Source: Enterocloster lavalensis
Lineage (GTDB): Bacteria; Bacillota; Clostridia; Lachnospirales; Lachnospiraceae
Assembly (NCBI RefSeq): GCF_902364025.1
Contig: NZ_CABJCG010000020.1
Span: 46,807-110,806, forward strand
Length of the DNA stretch: 64,000 bases
Direction: 5' to 3'
The translations under genes and the position numbers were made by a program. The first letter of the stretch is position 1, and every line of letters starts with the position of its first letter. Shown one piece after another: positions 54,879-63,389 of the stretch. Below the pieces are notes generated by a model that had not been told where the DNA came from, made no database searches, and saw nothing but the letters and a program-made list of their open reading frames with translations.

Positions 54879-55304
54879 ATGGCAAAGAAAGTAACAGGTT
54901 ACATCAAATTACAGATTCCTGCTGGTAAGGCAACACCAGCACCGCCAGTTGGACCGGCTCTTGGTCAGCATGGTGTTAATATCGTACAGTTTACGAAGGA
55001 ATTCAACGCTAGAACAGCAGATCAGGGTGATATGATCATCCCGGTTGTTATCACTGTATATGCGGACAGAAGCTTCAGCTTCATTACCAAAACCCCGCCG
55101 GCTGCCGTACTGCTCAAGAAGGCTTGCAATCTGAAGTCCGCTTCCGCAGTTCCGAACAAGACCAAGGTAGCCACCATCAGCAAGGCAGAAGTACAGAAGA
55201 TCGCAGAACTGAAGATGCCCGACTTAAATGCCGCGAGCGTCGAAGCTGCAATGAGCATGATCGCCGGTACTGCCAGAAGCATGGGAATCGTTGTAGAGGA
55301 CTGA
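54879..55304 (+). CDS. rplK: Ribosomal protein uL11
   Basis: A 141-residue L11. N-terminal [20 protein letters not shown] (about 10-29) and C-terminal rRNA-binding domain. TTAGGAGGT precedes the ATG at 54879. Part of the GTPase-associated centre of the large subunit. Confidence 0.97.
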   Translation: MAKKVTGYIKLQIPAGKATPAPPVGPALGQHGVNIVQFTKEFNARTADQGDMIIPVVITVYADRSFSFITKTPPAAVLLKKACNLKSASAVPNKTKVATISKAEVQKIAELKMPDLNAASVEAAMSMIAGTARSMGIVVED

Positions 55305-55438
55305 CTGTGAGCGCTTAGTGAGGTATCTCACGAACTTAGCGCAAACGTCGTTCGCGAATCTTAGCGAGGTCTTATCGAGTTTAGATGAGTGAACACACCC
55401 GATTAAAACATGCAAATTGATGGGATTAACATGAAAAC

Positions 55439-55467
55439 GTGGGAGGGAGATTCCCCGACAACACCAC
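55439..55467 (+). promoter_or_regulatory. Conserved hairpin before rplA
   Basis: A second copy of the GTGGGAGGGAGATTCCCC hairpin, ending in ACCAC, located 17 bases before the rplA start. The 135-base gap between rplK and rplA also holds an imperfect hairpin (about 55313-55343). Confidence 0.5.
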
Positions 55468-55483
55468 TAGGAGGTTATTTAGA

Positions 55484-56179
55484 ATGAGATCAGGTAAAAG
55501 ATATGCAGAGGCCTTTAAGAATGTGGACCGTACTGCACTTTATGACACCGCAGATGCGATTGCATTGGTTAAGAAGAATGCTTCTGCCAAATTTGACGAG
55601 ACTGTAGAAGCCCATATCAGAACAGGCTGTGACGGACGTCACGCTGACCAGCAGATCCGTGGAGCCGTCGTGCTGCCTCACGGCACCGGCAAGGTAGTTC
55701 GTATTCTGGTATTCGCAAAGGGACCGAAGGCCGACGAGGCTCAGGCTGCAGGCGCAGACTATGTAGGCGCCGAGGAGCTGATCCCGAAGATCCAGAACGA
55801 GGGCTGGCTGGACTTTGACGTAGTTGTGGCAACTCCGGACATGATGGGCGTTGTAGGCCGTCTGGGCCGCGTACTGGGCCCCAAGGGCCTTATGCCCAAC
55901 CCCAAGGCCGGAACCGTAACCATGGACGTTACCAAGGCCATCAACGACATCAAAGCCGGTAAGATTGAGTACAGACTCGACAAAACCAACATTATCCATG
56001 TGCCAGTAGGAAAAGCTTCTTTCACAGAAGATCAGTTAGCCGACAACTTCCAGACGCTTATTGAAGCAATCATGAAAGCGAAGCCGAGCACCGTTAAGGG
56101 CGCTTACCTTAAGAGCGTTACCCTGACCTCTACCATGGGTCCTGGCGTAAAGCTGAACGTAGCAAAGCTGACCAACTAA
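55484..56179 (+). CDS. rplA: Ribosomal protein uL1
   Basis: A 231-residue L1. Family signatures include [21 protein letters not shown] in two parts (about 125-145) and the C-terminal [14 protein letters not shown]. Start MRSGKRY at 55484 with TAGGAGG upstream; a longer in-frame opening at 55439 reads through the leader hairpin. Binds the L1 stalk of 23S rRNA. Confidence 0.97.
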   Translation: MRSGKRYAEAFKNVDRTALYDTADAIALVKKNASAKFDETVEAHIRTGCDGRHADQQIRGAVVLPHGTGKVVRILVFAKGPKADEAQAAGADYVGAEELIPKIQNEGWLDFDVVVATPDMMGVVGRLGRVLGPKGLMPNPKAGTVTMDVTKAINDIKAGKIEYRLDKTNIIHVPVGKASFTEDQLADNFQTLIEAIMKAKPSTVKGAYLKSVTLTSTMGPGVKLNVAKLTN

Positions 56180-56214
56180 TTCGTGTTTGCGTATATTAAA
56201 GATGATTTTTCATC

Positions 56215-56243
56215 TTGACATCCATCATATCGTATGATATGAT
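56215..56243 (+). promoter_or_regulatory. Promoter of rplJL
   Basis: TTGACA (56215-56220), 17-bp spacer, TATGAT (56238-56243): a near-consensus promoter directly before the L10 leader. Confidence 0.82.
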
Positions 56244-56249
56244 ACCCGA

Positions 56250-56345
56250 GTATTGAATGCCTAAGACAGCAGGTGCCGCAAGGCGTAAGGCGTAACCGCC
56301 TGCCGAGGAACATACAAAAACTCAAGCTTTTTTGTGATGAGATTT
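56250..56345 (+). ncRNA. Ribosomal protein L10 leader
   Basis: Shows the L10-leader core CCTAAGACAGCAGG (56260-56273) pairing with the later CCGCCTGCCGAGGA (56297-56310), followed by an attenuator. It allows L10(L12)4 to repress rplJL by binding its own leader. Good match to the known Firmicutes class (RF00557), judged by eye. Confidence 0.85.
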
Positions 56346-56348
56346 TGC

Positions 56349-56381
56349 AGACCTCTCTGTCTTTGGACGGAGAGGTCTTTT
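56349..56381 (+). terminator. Attenuator terminator of rplJL leader
   Basis: A 13-bp stem (AGACCTCTC... with its complement at 56366-56378) and TTTT, between leader and rplJ. Formation would stop transcription before rplJ. Confidence 0.85.
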
Positions 56382-56433
56382 CCATGCTATGACGGTTTTC
56401 AATGCGAAAATTTTATAAGGAGGTAAACCATTC

Positions 56434-56934
56434 ATGGCAAAAGTTGAATTAAAACAGCCGGTTGTGGACGAGATCAAAGGTGTGCTTGACGGCGCTCAGG
56501 GAGCGGTTATCGTAGATTACCGCGGCCTTACAGTTGAGCAGGATACTCGTCTGCGTAAGCAGCTGAGAGAAGCTGGGGTGATCTACAAGGTATACAAGAA
56601 TACCCTGATCAAGCGTGCCGCAGAAGGGACAGCGTTTTCCGCTCTGAATCCCGATCTGGAAGGCCCGACTGCTCTGGCCGTATCCAAGGAAGACGCCACA
56701 GCTCCCGCAAGAGTTCTGGCCAATTTCGCCAAGACTGCTCCCAAGCTGGAGTTAAAAGCATGTGTTGTTGAAGGCACATACTACGACACCAAGGGAACCC
56801 AGGTGATCGCTACCATCCCGTCCAGAGAAGAACTGCTGGGCAAGCTGCTTGGAAGCATCCAGTCCCCGATTACCAACTTTGCCCGCGTTATCAATCAGAT
56901 CGCGGAGTCCAAGGGCGGCGCTGCCGAGGCATAA
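56434..56934 (+). CDS. rplJ: Ribosomal protein uL10
   Basis: A 166-residue L10 with AQGAVIVDYRGLTVEQDTRLR and VYKNTLIKRA in the globular domain and an Ala-rich C-terminal helix that binds L7/L12 dimers. TAAGGAGG precedes the ATG. Controlled by the leader upstream. Confidence 0.97.
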   Translation: MAKVELKQPVVDEIKGVLDGAQGAVIVDYRGLTVEQDTRLRKQLREAGVIYKVYKNTLIKRAAEGTAFSALNPDLEGPTALAVSKEDATAPARVLANFAKTAPKLELKACVVEGTYYDTKGTQVIATIPSREELLGKLLGSIQSPITNFARVINQIAESKGGAAEA

Positions 56935-56991
56935 GTTTCGGTCGCAATATTATCAGAAAACAAATTCGAATTATAATAGGAGGAATATAAA

Positions 56992-57366
56992 ATGGCAAAG
57001 TTAACCACCGCAGAGTTTATCGAAGCTATCAAGGAATTATCCGTATTAGAACTGAACGATTTAGTAAAAGCATGTGAGGAAGAGTTCGGCGTATCCGCAG
57101 CAGCAGGCGTTGTAGTTGCAGCAGCAGGCGGCGCAGCAGCAGCTGAGGAAGAGAAGACCGAGTTCGACGTAGAGCTGACCGAGGTTGGCCCGAACAAGGT
57201 TAAGGTTATCAAGGTTGTACGTGAAGCCACCGGCCTGGGCCTGAAGGAAGCCAAGGAAGTAGTTGATTCCGCTCCGAAGGCTGTTAAGTCCGGCGTTTCC
57301 AAGGAAGAGGCCGAAGAGCTGAAGACCAAGTTAGAGGCCGAGGGCGCAAAGGTTACTTTGAAATAA
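56992..57366 (+). CDS. rplL: Ribosomal protein bL7/L12
   Basis: A 124-residue L7/L12. N-terminal dimer domain, Ala-rich hinge (about 38-52) and globular C-terminal domain with [27 protein letters not shown] precedes the ATG. The last ribosomal gene here; rpoB is not next to it, and a strong group of hairpins and a recombinase gene follow instead. Confidence 0.97.
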   Translation: MAKLTTAEFIEAIKELSVLELNDLVKACEEEFGVSAAAGVVVAAAGGAAAAEEEKTEFDVELTEVGPNKVKVIKVVREATGLGLKEAKEVVDSAPKAVKSGVSKEEAEELKTKLEAEGAKVTLK

Positions 57367-57393
57367 TTCCACGAAACAATTTAGACGGCGGGA

Positions 57394-57579
57394 AAATTGG
57401 TGAGGAAGGCCGTGTCAAGCTTGCTTGTAAGCGGCCATCCACGCCAATTTTCACATCGGATGAATATCCGATGCTTCTTGACCGGCCTTTCCGGTCAAGA
57501 AGACAAGCCGTCGGACGGTTGCGACGCTTTAAAAAGCGGCTGCAGAAGCATTCTCAAGCTTTTGCAGCCGCCTTTTTTT
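57394..57579. terminator. Run of hairpins between rplL and convergent recombinase gene
   Basis: At least three structures in line: an imperfect stem from AATTGG to CCAATT (57394-57450), CATCGGAT/ATCCGATG (57454-57473), CTTCTTGACCGG and complement (57475-57501), and a final classical terminator (57536-57549 with 57558-57571, then T7). They would insulate the convergent genes in both directions. Confidence 0.8.
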
Positions 57580-57587
57580 ATCCATTC

Positions 57588-58445
57588 TCACCACGTAACA
57601 ATCTCATCAATCATCGCCCGCTGCTCTTTCGAGGACCGCGTCAAATAAATCCGTGTAGTCTCAATGCTGTCATGCCCCATCAGATCTGCCAGCAGCGCAA
57701 TATCGTTAAATCTGGACAAAAAATTCTTTGCGAACCGATGCCGGAACGAGTGGGGGTAGACGGTATCCGGGTCGATCCGGTAACGCCTGGCCAACACTTT
57801 CAACTGCCAGCTGATCCCGCGGGCTGTAAACGGAGCGCCGTTTCGGTTGGTAAACACAAAACCGGTCTGAAGCCCTCTGGTCTCCAGCCAGTCCAGCGCG
57901 TCCCGGCACAGCGTTTCCGGAAAATAAACCCGGCGGACCTTTCCGCCCTTTGAGTACAGGTCCATATACCCCATGCGGATATGTTCCGCCTTGATCTGGA
58001 GCAGCTCGCTGATCCGCGCGCCCGTGCTCCCCAGAAAATGAACCACAAAATACCAGAATACGTCATGGTCCTCCCTAAGCCCCTTTTTAAGGCGCTCGTA
58101 ATCCCGCTGGGAGATCACGTTGTCCAGAAAAGGCCTGTGCTGCAACTTGACGGCTGCCAGCCGGTAGCCGGCCGGTATTTCAGCGCCCTCCGATTCCAGA
58201 AGCTTCAGGTATTGATTCATTCCGTAAATGCGTGAATTGGCCGTGGAGGGCTTGTAATGGCTGATCAGGTAATTCCGGTAATCGTTCAGCGATTCCAGGC
58301 TCAGATTGCCGTACAGGGACTCGTAGAGCCACAGCGAACGGGCGTAGGTATTAATGGTATTTGCGGAGGCTCCGCGCTGCCTGAGCCGTTCTTTAAAATA
58401 CTCCAGGCGCTGCTCTGCCTCCTCGTTCAGATCACAGTATTCCAT
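57588..58445 (-). CDS. Tyrosine recombinase A, distal gene of the pair linked to G2
   Basis: A 285-residue XerC/D-like recombinase. SAM-like N-terminal domain (about 8-95, SANTINTYARSLWLYESLY), catalytic domain with Arg in TGARISELLQ, Lys in SKGGKVRRVYFP, HSFRHRFAKNF, and GHDSIETTRIYLTRSSKEQ containing the second His and Tyr (about 269). It starts 10 bases after recombinase B and is cotranscribed. All catalytic residues are intact. Its sequence differs clearly from B and from the G1-linked enzyme, so the two may act as a heteromer or at different sites. Confidence 0.9.
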   Translation of the reverse strand: MEYCDLNEEAEQRLEYFKERLRQRGASANTINTYARSLWLYESLYGNLSLESLNDYRNYLISHYKPSTANSRIYGMNQYLKLLESEGAEIPAGYRLAAVKLQHRPFLDNVISQRDYERLKKGLREDHDVFWYFVVHFLGSTGARISELLQIKAEHIRMGYMDLYSKGGKVRRVYFPETLCRDALDWLETRGLQTGFVFTNRNGAPFTARGISWQLKVLARRYRIDPDTVYPHSFRHRFAKNFLSRFNDIALLADLMGHDSIETTRIYLTRSSKEQRAMIDEIVTW

Positions 58446-58455
58446 GTACTCACCC

Positions 58456-59292
58456 CTACCAATTTACAACCTGATTGACAATCCGGGCCTGCTCCGTGCT
58501 GCTGCGCCTTAGATAAATCCGAGTGGTCTCCAAGCTCTCATGTCCCAGAAGATCAGACAGCAGCGTGATATCCCCGGAATTTTCGATAAAATTTTTGGCA
58601 AAGCGGTGGCGGAAGGAATGGGGGTACATAACCTCGGGATCCAGACAATACCGGGCGGCGAAATCCTTCAGCCGCGAGCGCACCCCGGTGACGGACAGAG
58701 CGGAACCATAGCGGTTCAGAAAGAGAGGGCCTGTGGCGCGGTGTTCCAGTTCAAGCCAGTCCAGGATCGCGCATTTTAAGCGGGTTGGAACATAAACCCG
58801 GCGCATCTTATTCCCCTTGGAATAGACATCCTTGTGTCCGAGCTTTATATCCTCGATGCGGAATGTGACCAGCTCGCTGACCCGCACCCCGGTGGCCGCG
58901 GTCAGCCACACCAGGTAGAAGTAGCTGTATTCCTCATCCTCCCAAAGCCTGCGCTTCAAATACTCATAGTCGGCATGGGTTATAATCTTGTCCAGATAGG
59001 TCTTTTGCTGTACCTTCACCATGGAGAGAGGACAAATATCGGATTTGCAATACTCAAGATAGGAATTGAGCGCCCGGATCCGCAGGTTGACCGTTTGCGG
59101 TTTATAGTGCTCGATCAAATAAACTTTGTAAAGCTGCAGATTGCGGTAGGTCAGTCGGGAATAGCGGTGCAGATACTGTTCCACGGTAAAATGGTAAATG
59201 TGAATGGTGTTGGGGGCCAGATTATGGGACGACAGATAGGTGTCAAACCCCCGTCTGACCACGGCAGCGGCAGCTGTTTGGATTGCCGGCAT
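58456..59292 (-). CDS. Tyrosine recombinase B, first gene of the pair linked to G2
   Basis: A 278-residue XerC/D-like recombinase, the closer relative of the G1-linked enzyme (shared YLDKIITHADYEYLKRRLWEDE-type and HSFRHRFAKNFIEN blocks). Catalytic Arg in TGVRVSELVTF, Lys in SKGNKMRRVYVP, His-x-x-Arg in HSFRHR, and GHESLETTRIYLRRSS with His and Tyr (about 262). GGAGG lies 10 bases before the ATG. Located downstream of surface gene G2 on the same strand, after a hairpin array. Inferred role: inversion at the surface-gene promoters. Confidence 0.9.
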   Translation of the reverse strand: MPAIQTAAAAVVRRGFDTYLSSHNLAPNTIHIYHFTVEQYLHRYSRLTYRNLQLYKVYLIEHYKPQTVNLRIRALNSYLEYCKSDICPLSMVKVQQKTYLDKIITHADYEYLKRRLWEDEEYSYFYLVWLTAATGVRVSELVTFRIEDIKLGHKDVYSKGNKMRRVYVPTRLKCAILDWLELEHRATGPLFLNRYGSALSVTGVRSRLKDFAARYCLDPEVMYPHSFRHRFAKNFIENSGDITLLSDLLGHESLETTRIYLRRSSTEQARIVNQVVNW

Positions 59293-59473
59293 AGTTGCAT
59301 TACCTCCTTCCGGTTGTATTTACGAGTCAGTATAACATTCGAAAACCGCAAAATGTCAATATGGTTCACAAAAAATTCACCATATTGTCGGAATTCTCTC
59401 GTACAAACCGTGAAAATGCCACATTATTGCCACGGAAATTTTACGTGAACTTTACAGATAGTGGTTAAAACAT

Positions 59474-59625
59474 GGGCCGCCGGCTGCGCCAGCGGCCCCA
59501 TTGCGCTCAATTATGGCCAGCCGGCTAATCCGGCGGCCCATTGCGCTCAATAAAGGGCCACAGGCTGCGCCGGTGGCCCTTCGCGTTAAAGAAAAGGCTG
59601 CTGCGCTTTTTACGGCACAGCAGCC
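59474..59625 (-). repeat. Array of four hairpins with about 41-bp period
   Basis: Stems start at 59474, 59515, 59555 and 59596. The first three are related (GGGCCGCCGG-type, with ATTGCGCTCAAT linkers); the fourth is a GGCTGCTG/CAGCAGCC stem. Read on the minus strand each is followed by an AT-rich stretch, so they may serve as serial terminators between G2 and the recombinases. A further CTGCCCGGC hairpin lies at 59642-59669. The rest of 59293-59708 is AT-rich and holds no gene. Confidence 0.75.
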
Positions 59626-59708
59626 CTGGAAAATCAGAGGTCTGCCCGGCACAGTATATCGCCGGGCAGTTTTGTCGCAATTTGGAATTTTCTTATGTCA
59701 ATGGAGGA

Positions 59709-61388
59709 TCAGTCTTCTAAAACAACCTGGGTGATCTGGTAGTTCTTCACATTGAACTTGTAGTCCTCGCCGTCCTTGGCGGCAGATTTATTCTTAACCA
59801 TGGAGCCGGAGGTATTTACCAGATAAAGCTTAACGTTGGAGTCAATATCCTCATTCACATTCCAGGTAGTGGCGTCCTCGTCGTAATCCTTGTCGCCCGC
59901 CTCCAGTTCGTGGCAATACTCGGTGAGGAAATCATCGGTATCCATCTTCTCCATGGTCACGATGCCGTCCTCGTCCTCGCTGTAAATAACCACCTGATAC
60001 TTATCGTCGCTGTCGGCCTCGATCAGCTTACCGGCGCTGTACAGCTTGTGGTCGTCGATTCCGTTGATGCCGGCGCCCTTACTGCTGCTGCTGTCCTTGA
60101 ACTTGAAGGTAAAGGAGTCGCCGTCAATCTCAACCGTCTGTCTGCCGGTCTTCATGGCGCCGTCATCCGAGTCGCCGAAATAGAAGGAGCGGATCTCGCC
60201 GCTGGAAATCTGGGGAGCGTAGTGAACCACAAAATCGTCGAACGCATCCTCGGTGTCGTAGGGGATATCGCCGTCGTCAGCAAACTTCTGATCGATCTCG
60301 GAGGAATCCACCTTGCCGTTCTCGGTCGCCATCTGCAGGAATACCAGACCGTCAATCATACGGCCGTAGTTGTCAAACGCGTACTTTTTGCCCTTGATGG
60401 TCTTGATCACGTTGGAGTAAATCTCGCCGTCGCCGTCCGCATAGTACCAGTAATCGTCGCCGTCGTTGTATTTATCCTCATGCAGGTAATAACCGGGAAC
60501 AACCTTGAACCAGCCCTTGGTGGCGCGTGCGCCGTCCTCGGGAGTGCTGAAATACATAAAGCTGCTGGTATAGGAGGCAACGCCCTGGGTTGCGGTGCTG
60601 TAGGAGGCGGTCTCCGTGAACCAGTCGGCGATCATGCGGCCATACTCGTCGAAGCCGTATTTTCTGCCATTGATGGTCTTGGTCTTTAACGTATCGCCGT
60701 CCTCGGAATCCGCGGCAACCTTCTTGCCGGAAGTCTGGAAATAGAACCAGCGGTCCTGATCCTCGTCCCAGTATTCGTCGCCGGGCTGCAGATCCTCGTA
60801 CTCATCGTCCACGATGGAAATCTGTCTCCAGCCCAAGCTCATAGCGCCGTCGTCCTCATCGCCAAAGTAGTAAAGGCTCTCTTTCCAGGCGTCGTCATCG
60901 GTCTGGCGCTCGCCGCCGCTCACCCACCCGTAGAGCATTCTGCCTTCCTCATCAAAAGCATACTTTTTGCCGTTAATGGTTTTGGCGGAAACAGAGTCCT
61001 CGCTGGCGTTGTCGGATCTGGTGTAGGCCTTGCCGTTAGCCTGGAAATAGTACCAGTAGTGGTCCGGCTCATCCTCCTCGCCGGCGTCCTCATTTTCAAT
61101 GGCAACCCACTGATTGGTGACCATCACACCGTTGGCGTCAACGTAATAGTAATCATCGTCATCCTCAACCAGCATATCAACCGCCATCTCGCCGTTGTCG
61201 TCCAGCCAATACCAGTTATCCCCGGATTTTTTCCACTCTTCGGTCACTCTGTCATTGCTGCTGTCATAATAAACCCAGGTTCCGTCCTCCTCGGCCCAAC
61301 CCTGAGCCGCGAAGGAAGTCATGGATGCGCCGATGGCCAGCAGTGCTGCCGTAGATAAGACGGCAACTAATTTTGTCTGCTTTCTCAT
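59709..61388 (-). CDS. Surface gene G2: secreted cell-wall-binding repeat protein
   Basis: A 559-residue paralogue of G1 with the same plan: signal peptide (1-28), tandem aromatic repeats (WVYYDSSNDRVTEEW, NWYWLDDNGEMAVDML, YYYVDANGVMV and so on to about 440), Asp/Glu-rich inserts, and a C-terminal domain ending in ITQVVLED. The leader and first repeats match G1/G3 at protein level, but with many synonymous differences, unlike the identity between G1 and G3. Its middle and C-terminal parts differ from G1 in sequence and loop length, as expected for alternative surface antigens. AGGAGAG precedes the ATG. Confidence 0.85.
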   Translation of the reverse strand: MRKQTKLVAVLSTAALLAIGASMTSFAAQGWAEEDGTWVYYDSSNDRVTEEWKKSGDNWYWLDDNGEMAVDMLVEDDDDYYYVDANGVMVTNQWVAIENEDAGEEDEPDHYWYYFQANGKAYTRSDNASEDSVSAKTINGKKYAFDEEGRMLYGWVSGGERQTDDDAWKESLYYFGDEDDGAMSLGWRQISIVDDEYEDLQPGDEYWDEDQDRWFYFQTSGKKVAADSEDGDTLKTKTINGRKYGFDEYGRMIADWFTETASYSTATQGVASYTSSFMYFSTPEDGARATKGWFKVVPGYYLHEDKYNDGDDYWYYADGDGEIYSNVIKTIKGKKYAFDNYGRMIDGLVFLQMATENGKVDSSEIDQKFADDGDIPYDTEDAFDDFVVHYAPQISSGEIRSFYFGDSDDGAMKTGRQTVEIDGDSFTFKFKDSSSSKGAGINGIDDHKLYSAGKLIEADSDDKYQVVIYSEDEDGIVTMEKMDTDDFLTEYCHELEAGDKDYDEDATTWNVNEDIDSNVKLYLVNTSGSMVKNKSAAKDGEDYKFNVKNYQITQVVLED

Positions 61389-61453
61389 AATAAATGCACT
61401 CTCCTTTTTCTTTTTAAAATACTTTTTGAAATTCCTAATTGCATTACGAGTTG

Positions 61454-61482
61454 ATTATACTTCCGATACGGGAAATTATAGA
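61454..61482 (-). promoter_or_regulatory. G2 promoter with switch element and weak -35
   Basis: On the minus strand: TCTATA (61477-61482), 17-bp spacer, perfect TATAAT (61454-61459). The spacer holds TTTCCC-GTATC-GGAAG (61460-61475), differing from the G1/G3 element at two bases in the centre. The uxaB upstream operator begins only 10 bases further on. Confidence 0.7.
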
Positions 61483-61491
61483 CACCAGCAA

Positions 61492-61505
61492 TGTAAATGC
61501 TTACA
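61492..61505. promoter_or_regulatory. Upstream operator of uxaB (imperfect palindrome)
   Basis: TGTAAATGCTTACA, a cre/LacI-type palindrome with one mismatch, 101 bp from the second copy at 61593, and 19 bp upstream of the uxaB -35. Confidence 0.6.
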
Positions 61506-61523
61506 ATTTTTCTCCGAAACCTA

Positions 61524-61552
61524 TTGAATATTTCCGGAGAATGTTGTATAGT
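61524..61552 (+). promoter_or_regulatory. Promoter of uxaB
   Basis: TTGAAT (61524-61529), 17-bp spacer, TATAGT (61547-61552), flanked on both sides by palindromic operators. Confidence 0.65.
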
Positions 61553-61592
61553 AATCTCAGCAAATAAAAGGAAAGCGCAGTGCACCCAATAG

Positions 61593-61606
61593 TGTAAGCG
61601 CTTACA
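61593..61606. promoter_or_regulatory. Downstream operator of uxaB (perfect palindrome)
   Basis: TGTAAGCGCTTACA is a perfect 14-bp palindrome that fits the CcpA cre consensus and LacI-family sites in general. It lies about 35 bases after the start of transcription, a roadblock position. Confidence 0.68.
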
Positions 61607-61645
61607 ACTAGTCACTCACACTATTTCATATGGAGGTAGCAAATC

Positions 61646-62986
61646 ATGAGCAGTAACGTAAAAGAAACAGTCATCCAGTTTGGCGAGGGCGGATTTTTAC
61701 GCGGTTTTGTGGACTATTTCTTCCACAAACTTCAGGAGAAGGGCCTGTACGACGGCAAGATCGTAGTAGTGCAGCCCATCGAGAAAGGTATGTGCCAGAC
61801 CCTGGCGGAGCAGAACTGTGAGTACAACCTGTTCCTGCGCGGTATTGACAATGGCCAGGTTGTAAACGAGCACACCCATGTGACGTCCATTTCCCGTGCA
61901 CTGAATCCCTACACCCAGTACGACGAGTACATTGCCCTGGCGTCCAACCCCGATCTGCGGGTTCTGGTTTCCAACACCACCGAGGCGGGCATCGAGTATG
62001 TAGGCACCGAGAAGCTCACCGACATGCCGCCCAAGGCCTATCCTGCCAAGCTGTGCCAGTTCCTGTACAAGCGCTACCAGGCCGGTTTAAAGGGCCTGAT
62101 CCTGCTTCCCTGCGAGCTGATCGACGACAACGGCGACAACTTAAAGAAATGCGTGCTCCAGTACGCCGATCTGTGGGAGCTGGAGGACGGATTCAAGAAC
62201 TGGATCGAGACGGAAAATGACTTCTGCAGCACCCTGGTGGACCGCATCGTAACCGGTTACCCCAGGGACGAAGTAGAAGAGCTGACCAAGCAGATCGGCT
62301 ACGAAGACAAGCTGATCGACACCGCAGAGATTTTCCACCTGTGGGTAATCGGCGGCCATCACGAGGACGAGCTGCCCTTCCAGAAGGCCGGCTACAACGT
62401 CGTATGGACCGACGACGTGCATCCTTATAAGAAGAGAAAGGTCCGCATCCTGAACGGAGGCCACACCTCCATGGTACTGGGCGCCCATCTGTACGGCCTG
62501 ACCACTGTGGGCGAGTGCATGCAGGACGAGACTGTCAGCTCCTTCCTGAAAAAGTGCATCTTTGAGGAGATCATCCCCACTATCGGCGATACCGAGGACA
62601 ACCGCAAGTTCGGCGCTGCCGTGCTGGAGCGTTTCTCCAACCCCTTCATCAAGCATCAGCTGTTAAGCATCGCGCTGAACTCCGTGAGCAAATTTCAGGT
62701 CCGCGTGCTGCCCACCATTTTGGAATACAAAGAGAAATTCGGCCAATACCCGGCCGGCCTCACCTTCTCCATGGCTGCCCTCATTTCCTTCTACCGCACC
62801 GACAAAGCCAACGACGGCGAGGAGATCATGAAGTTCATGAAGGATGCATCCGTCGAGGAGATCCTGAAGAGAGAAGATTACTGGCATGCAGACCTGACCG
62901 AAATGATTCCCATGGTTCAGGAATACTATGACCTGATCCAGGCCAAGGGAATGGCCGAGGCCTACAAGGAAGTTCTGGCCAAATAG
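61646..62986 (+). CDS. uxaB: Tagaturonate reductase / altronate oxidoreductase
   Basis: A 446-residue polyol-type long-chain dehydrogenase. NAD-binding start VIQFGEGGFLRGFVDYFF (about 9-26), the TGYP segment (about 207-210) and the catalytic-site sequence KVRILNGGHTSMVLGAHLYG (about 263-282) match UxaB. It reduces tagaturonate to altronate in galacturonate breakdown, which fits the GH28 and GH105 pectin genes at 37-40 kb. GGAGG precedes the ATG. It lies alone between the oppositely oriented surface genes G2 and G3, inside the segment that the two switch elements could invert. Confidence 0.87.
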   Translation: MSSNVKETVIQFGEGGFLRGFVDYFFHKLQEKGLYDGKIVVVQPIEKGMCQTLAEQNCEYNLFLRGIDNGQVVNEHTHVTSISRALNPYTQYDEYIALASNPDLRVLVSNTTEAGIEYVGTEKLTDMPPKAYPAKLCQFLYKRYQAGLKGLILLPCELIDDNGDNLKKCVLQYADLWELEDGFKNWIETENDFCSTLVDRIVTGYPRDEVEELTKQIGYEDKLIDTAEIFHLWVIGGHHEDELPFQKAGYNVVWTDDVHPYKKRKVRILNGGHTSMVLGAHLYGLTTVGECMQDETVSSFLKKCIFEEIIPTIGDTEDNRKFGAAVLERFSNPFIKHQLLSIALNSVSKFQVRVLPTILEYKEKFGQYPAGLTFSMAALISFYRTDKANDGEEIMKFMKDASVEEILKREDYWHADLTEMIPMVQEYYDLIQAKGMAEAYKEVLAK

Positions 62987-63060
62987 GACTCCCGCCTCAC
63001 ATCGTGAAGGCGTAAACACCAAATCATTCCAGGGGAAACATGAGTATATCGAATGAGATA

Positions 63061-63103
63061 GATGCAAAATGGGCGGCGCCGAATGCGCTGCCCGTTCTGC
63101 ATC
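63061..63103 (+). terminator. Hairpin after uxaB
   Basis: An imperfect stem (63061-63074 with 63090-63103) 74 bases after the stop. The rest of the 62987-63389 gap is increasingly AT-rich and holds no gene. Confidence 0.4.
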
Positions 63104-63389
63104 ACAAGCGCAGGCCCGCTGCCCAAATCCCCGGCACCGGTGGCCTTCCGGAAGCTATCGTCAGGTTGCATGGATGGATATGGAAGATTGTACTAATATC
63201 TGTACAATTTGCGATAAAAATAACACTTCTGTAATAATTATGTAAGAAAATGCACAGGTAAATGTTATGGTATTTTCGGCCGGACTATTATATACTAAAT
63301 GCGTGTGATGGAGTTGGTGGTATGCCTCCAATATAAATTGTCATATTTTAAGCATTTTAGTAGAAAATACAAAAAATGCAAAAAAACTA

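Noticed and set aside
57588..59292. Recombinase pair as part of a prophage, integron or integrative element
   Set aside because: No phage, conjugation, attC or cargo genes are visible and there is no tRNA next to them; association with surface genes fits better.
28155..61475. G1 x G2 recombination as the main switching event
   Set aside because: G1 and G2 lie in the same orientation, so exchange would delete about 33 kb including ribosomal protein genes, which should be lethal; the cores also differ.
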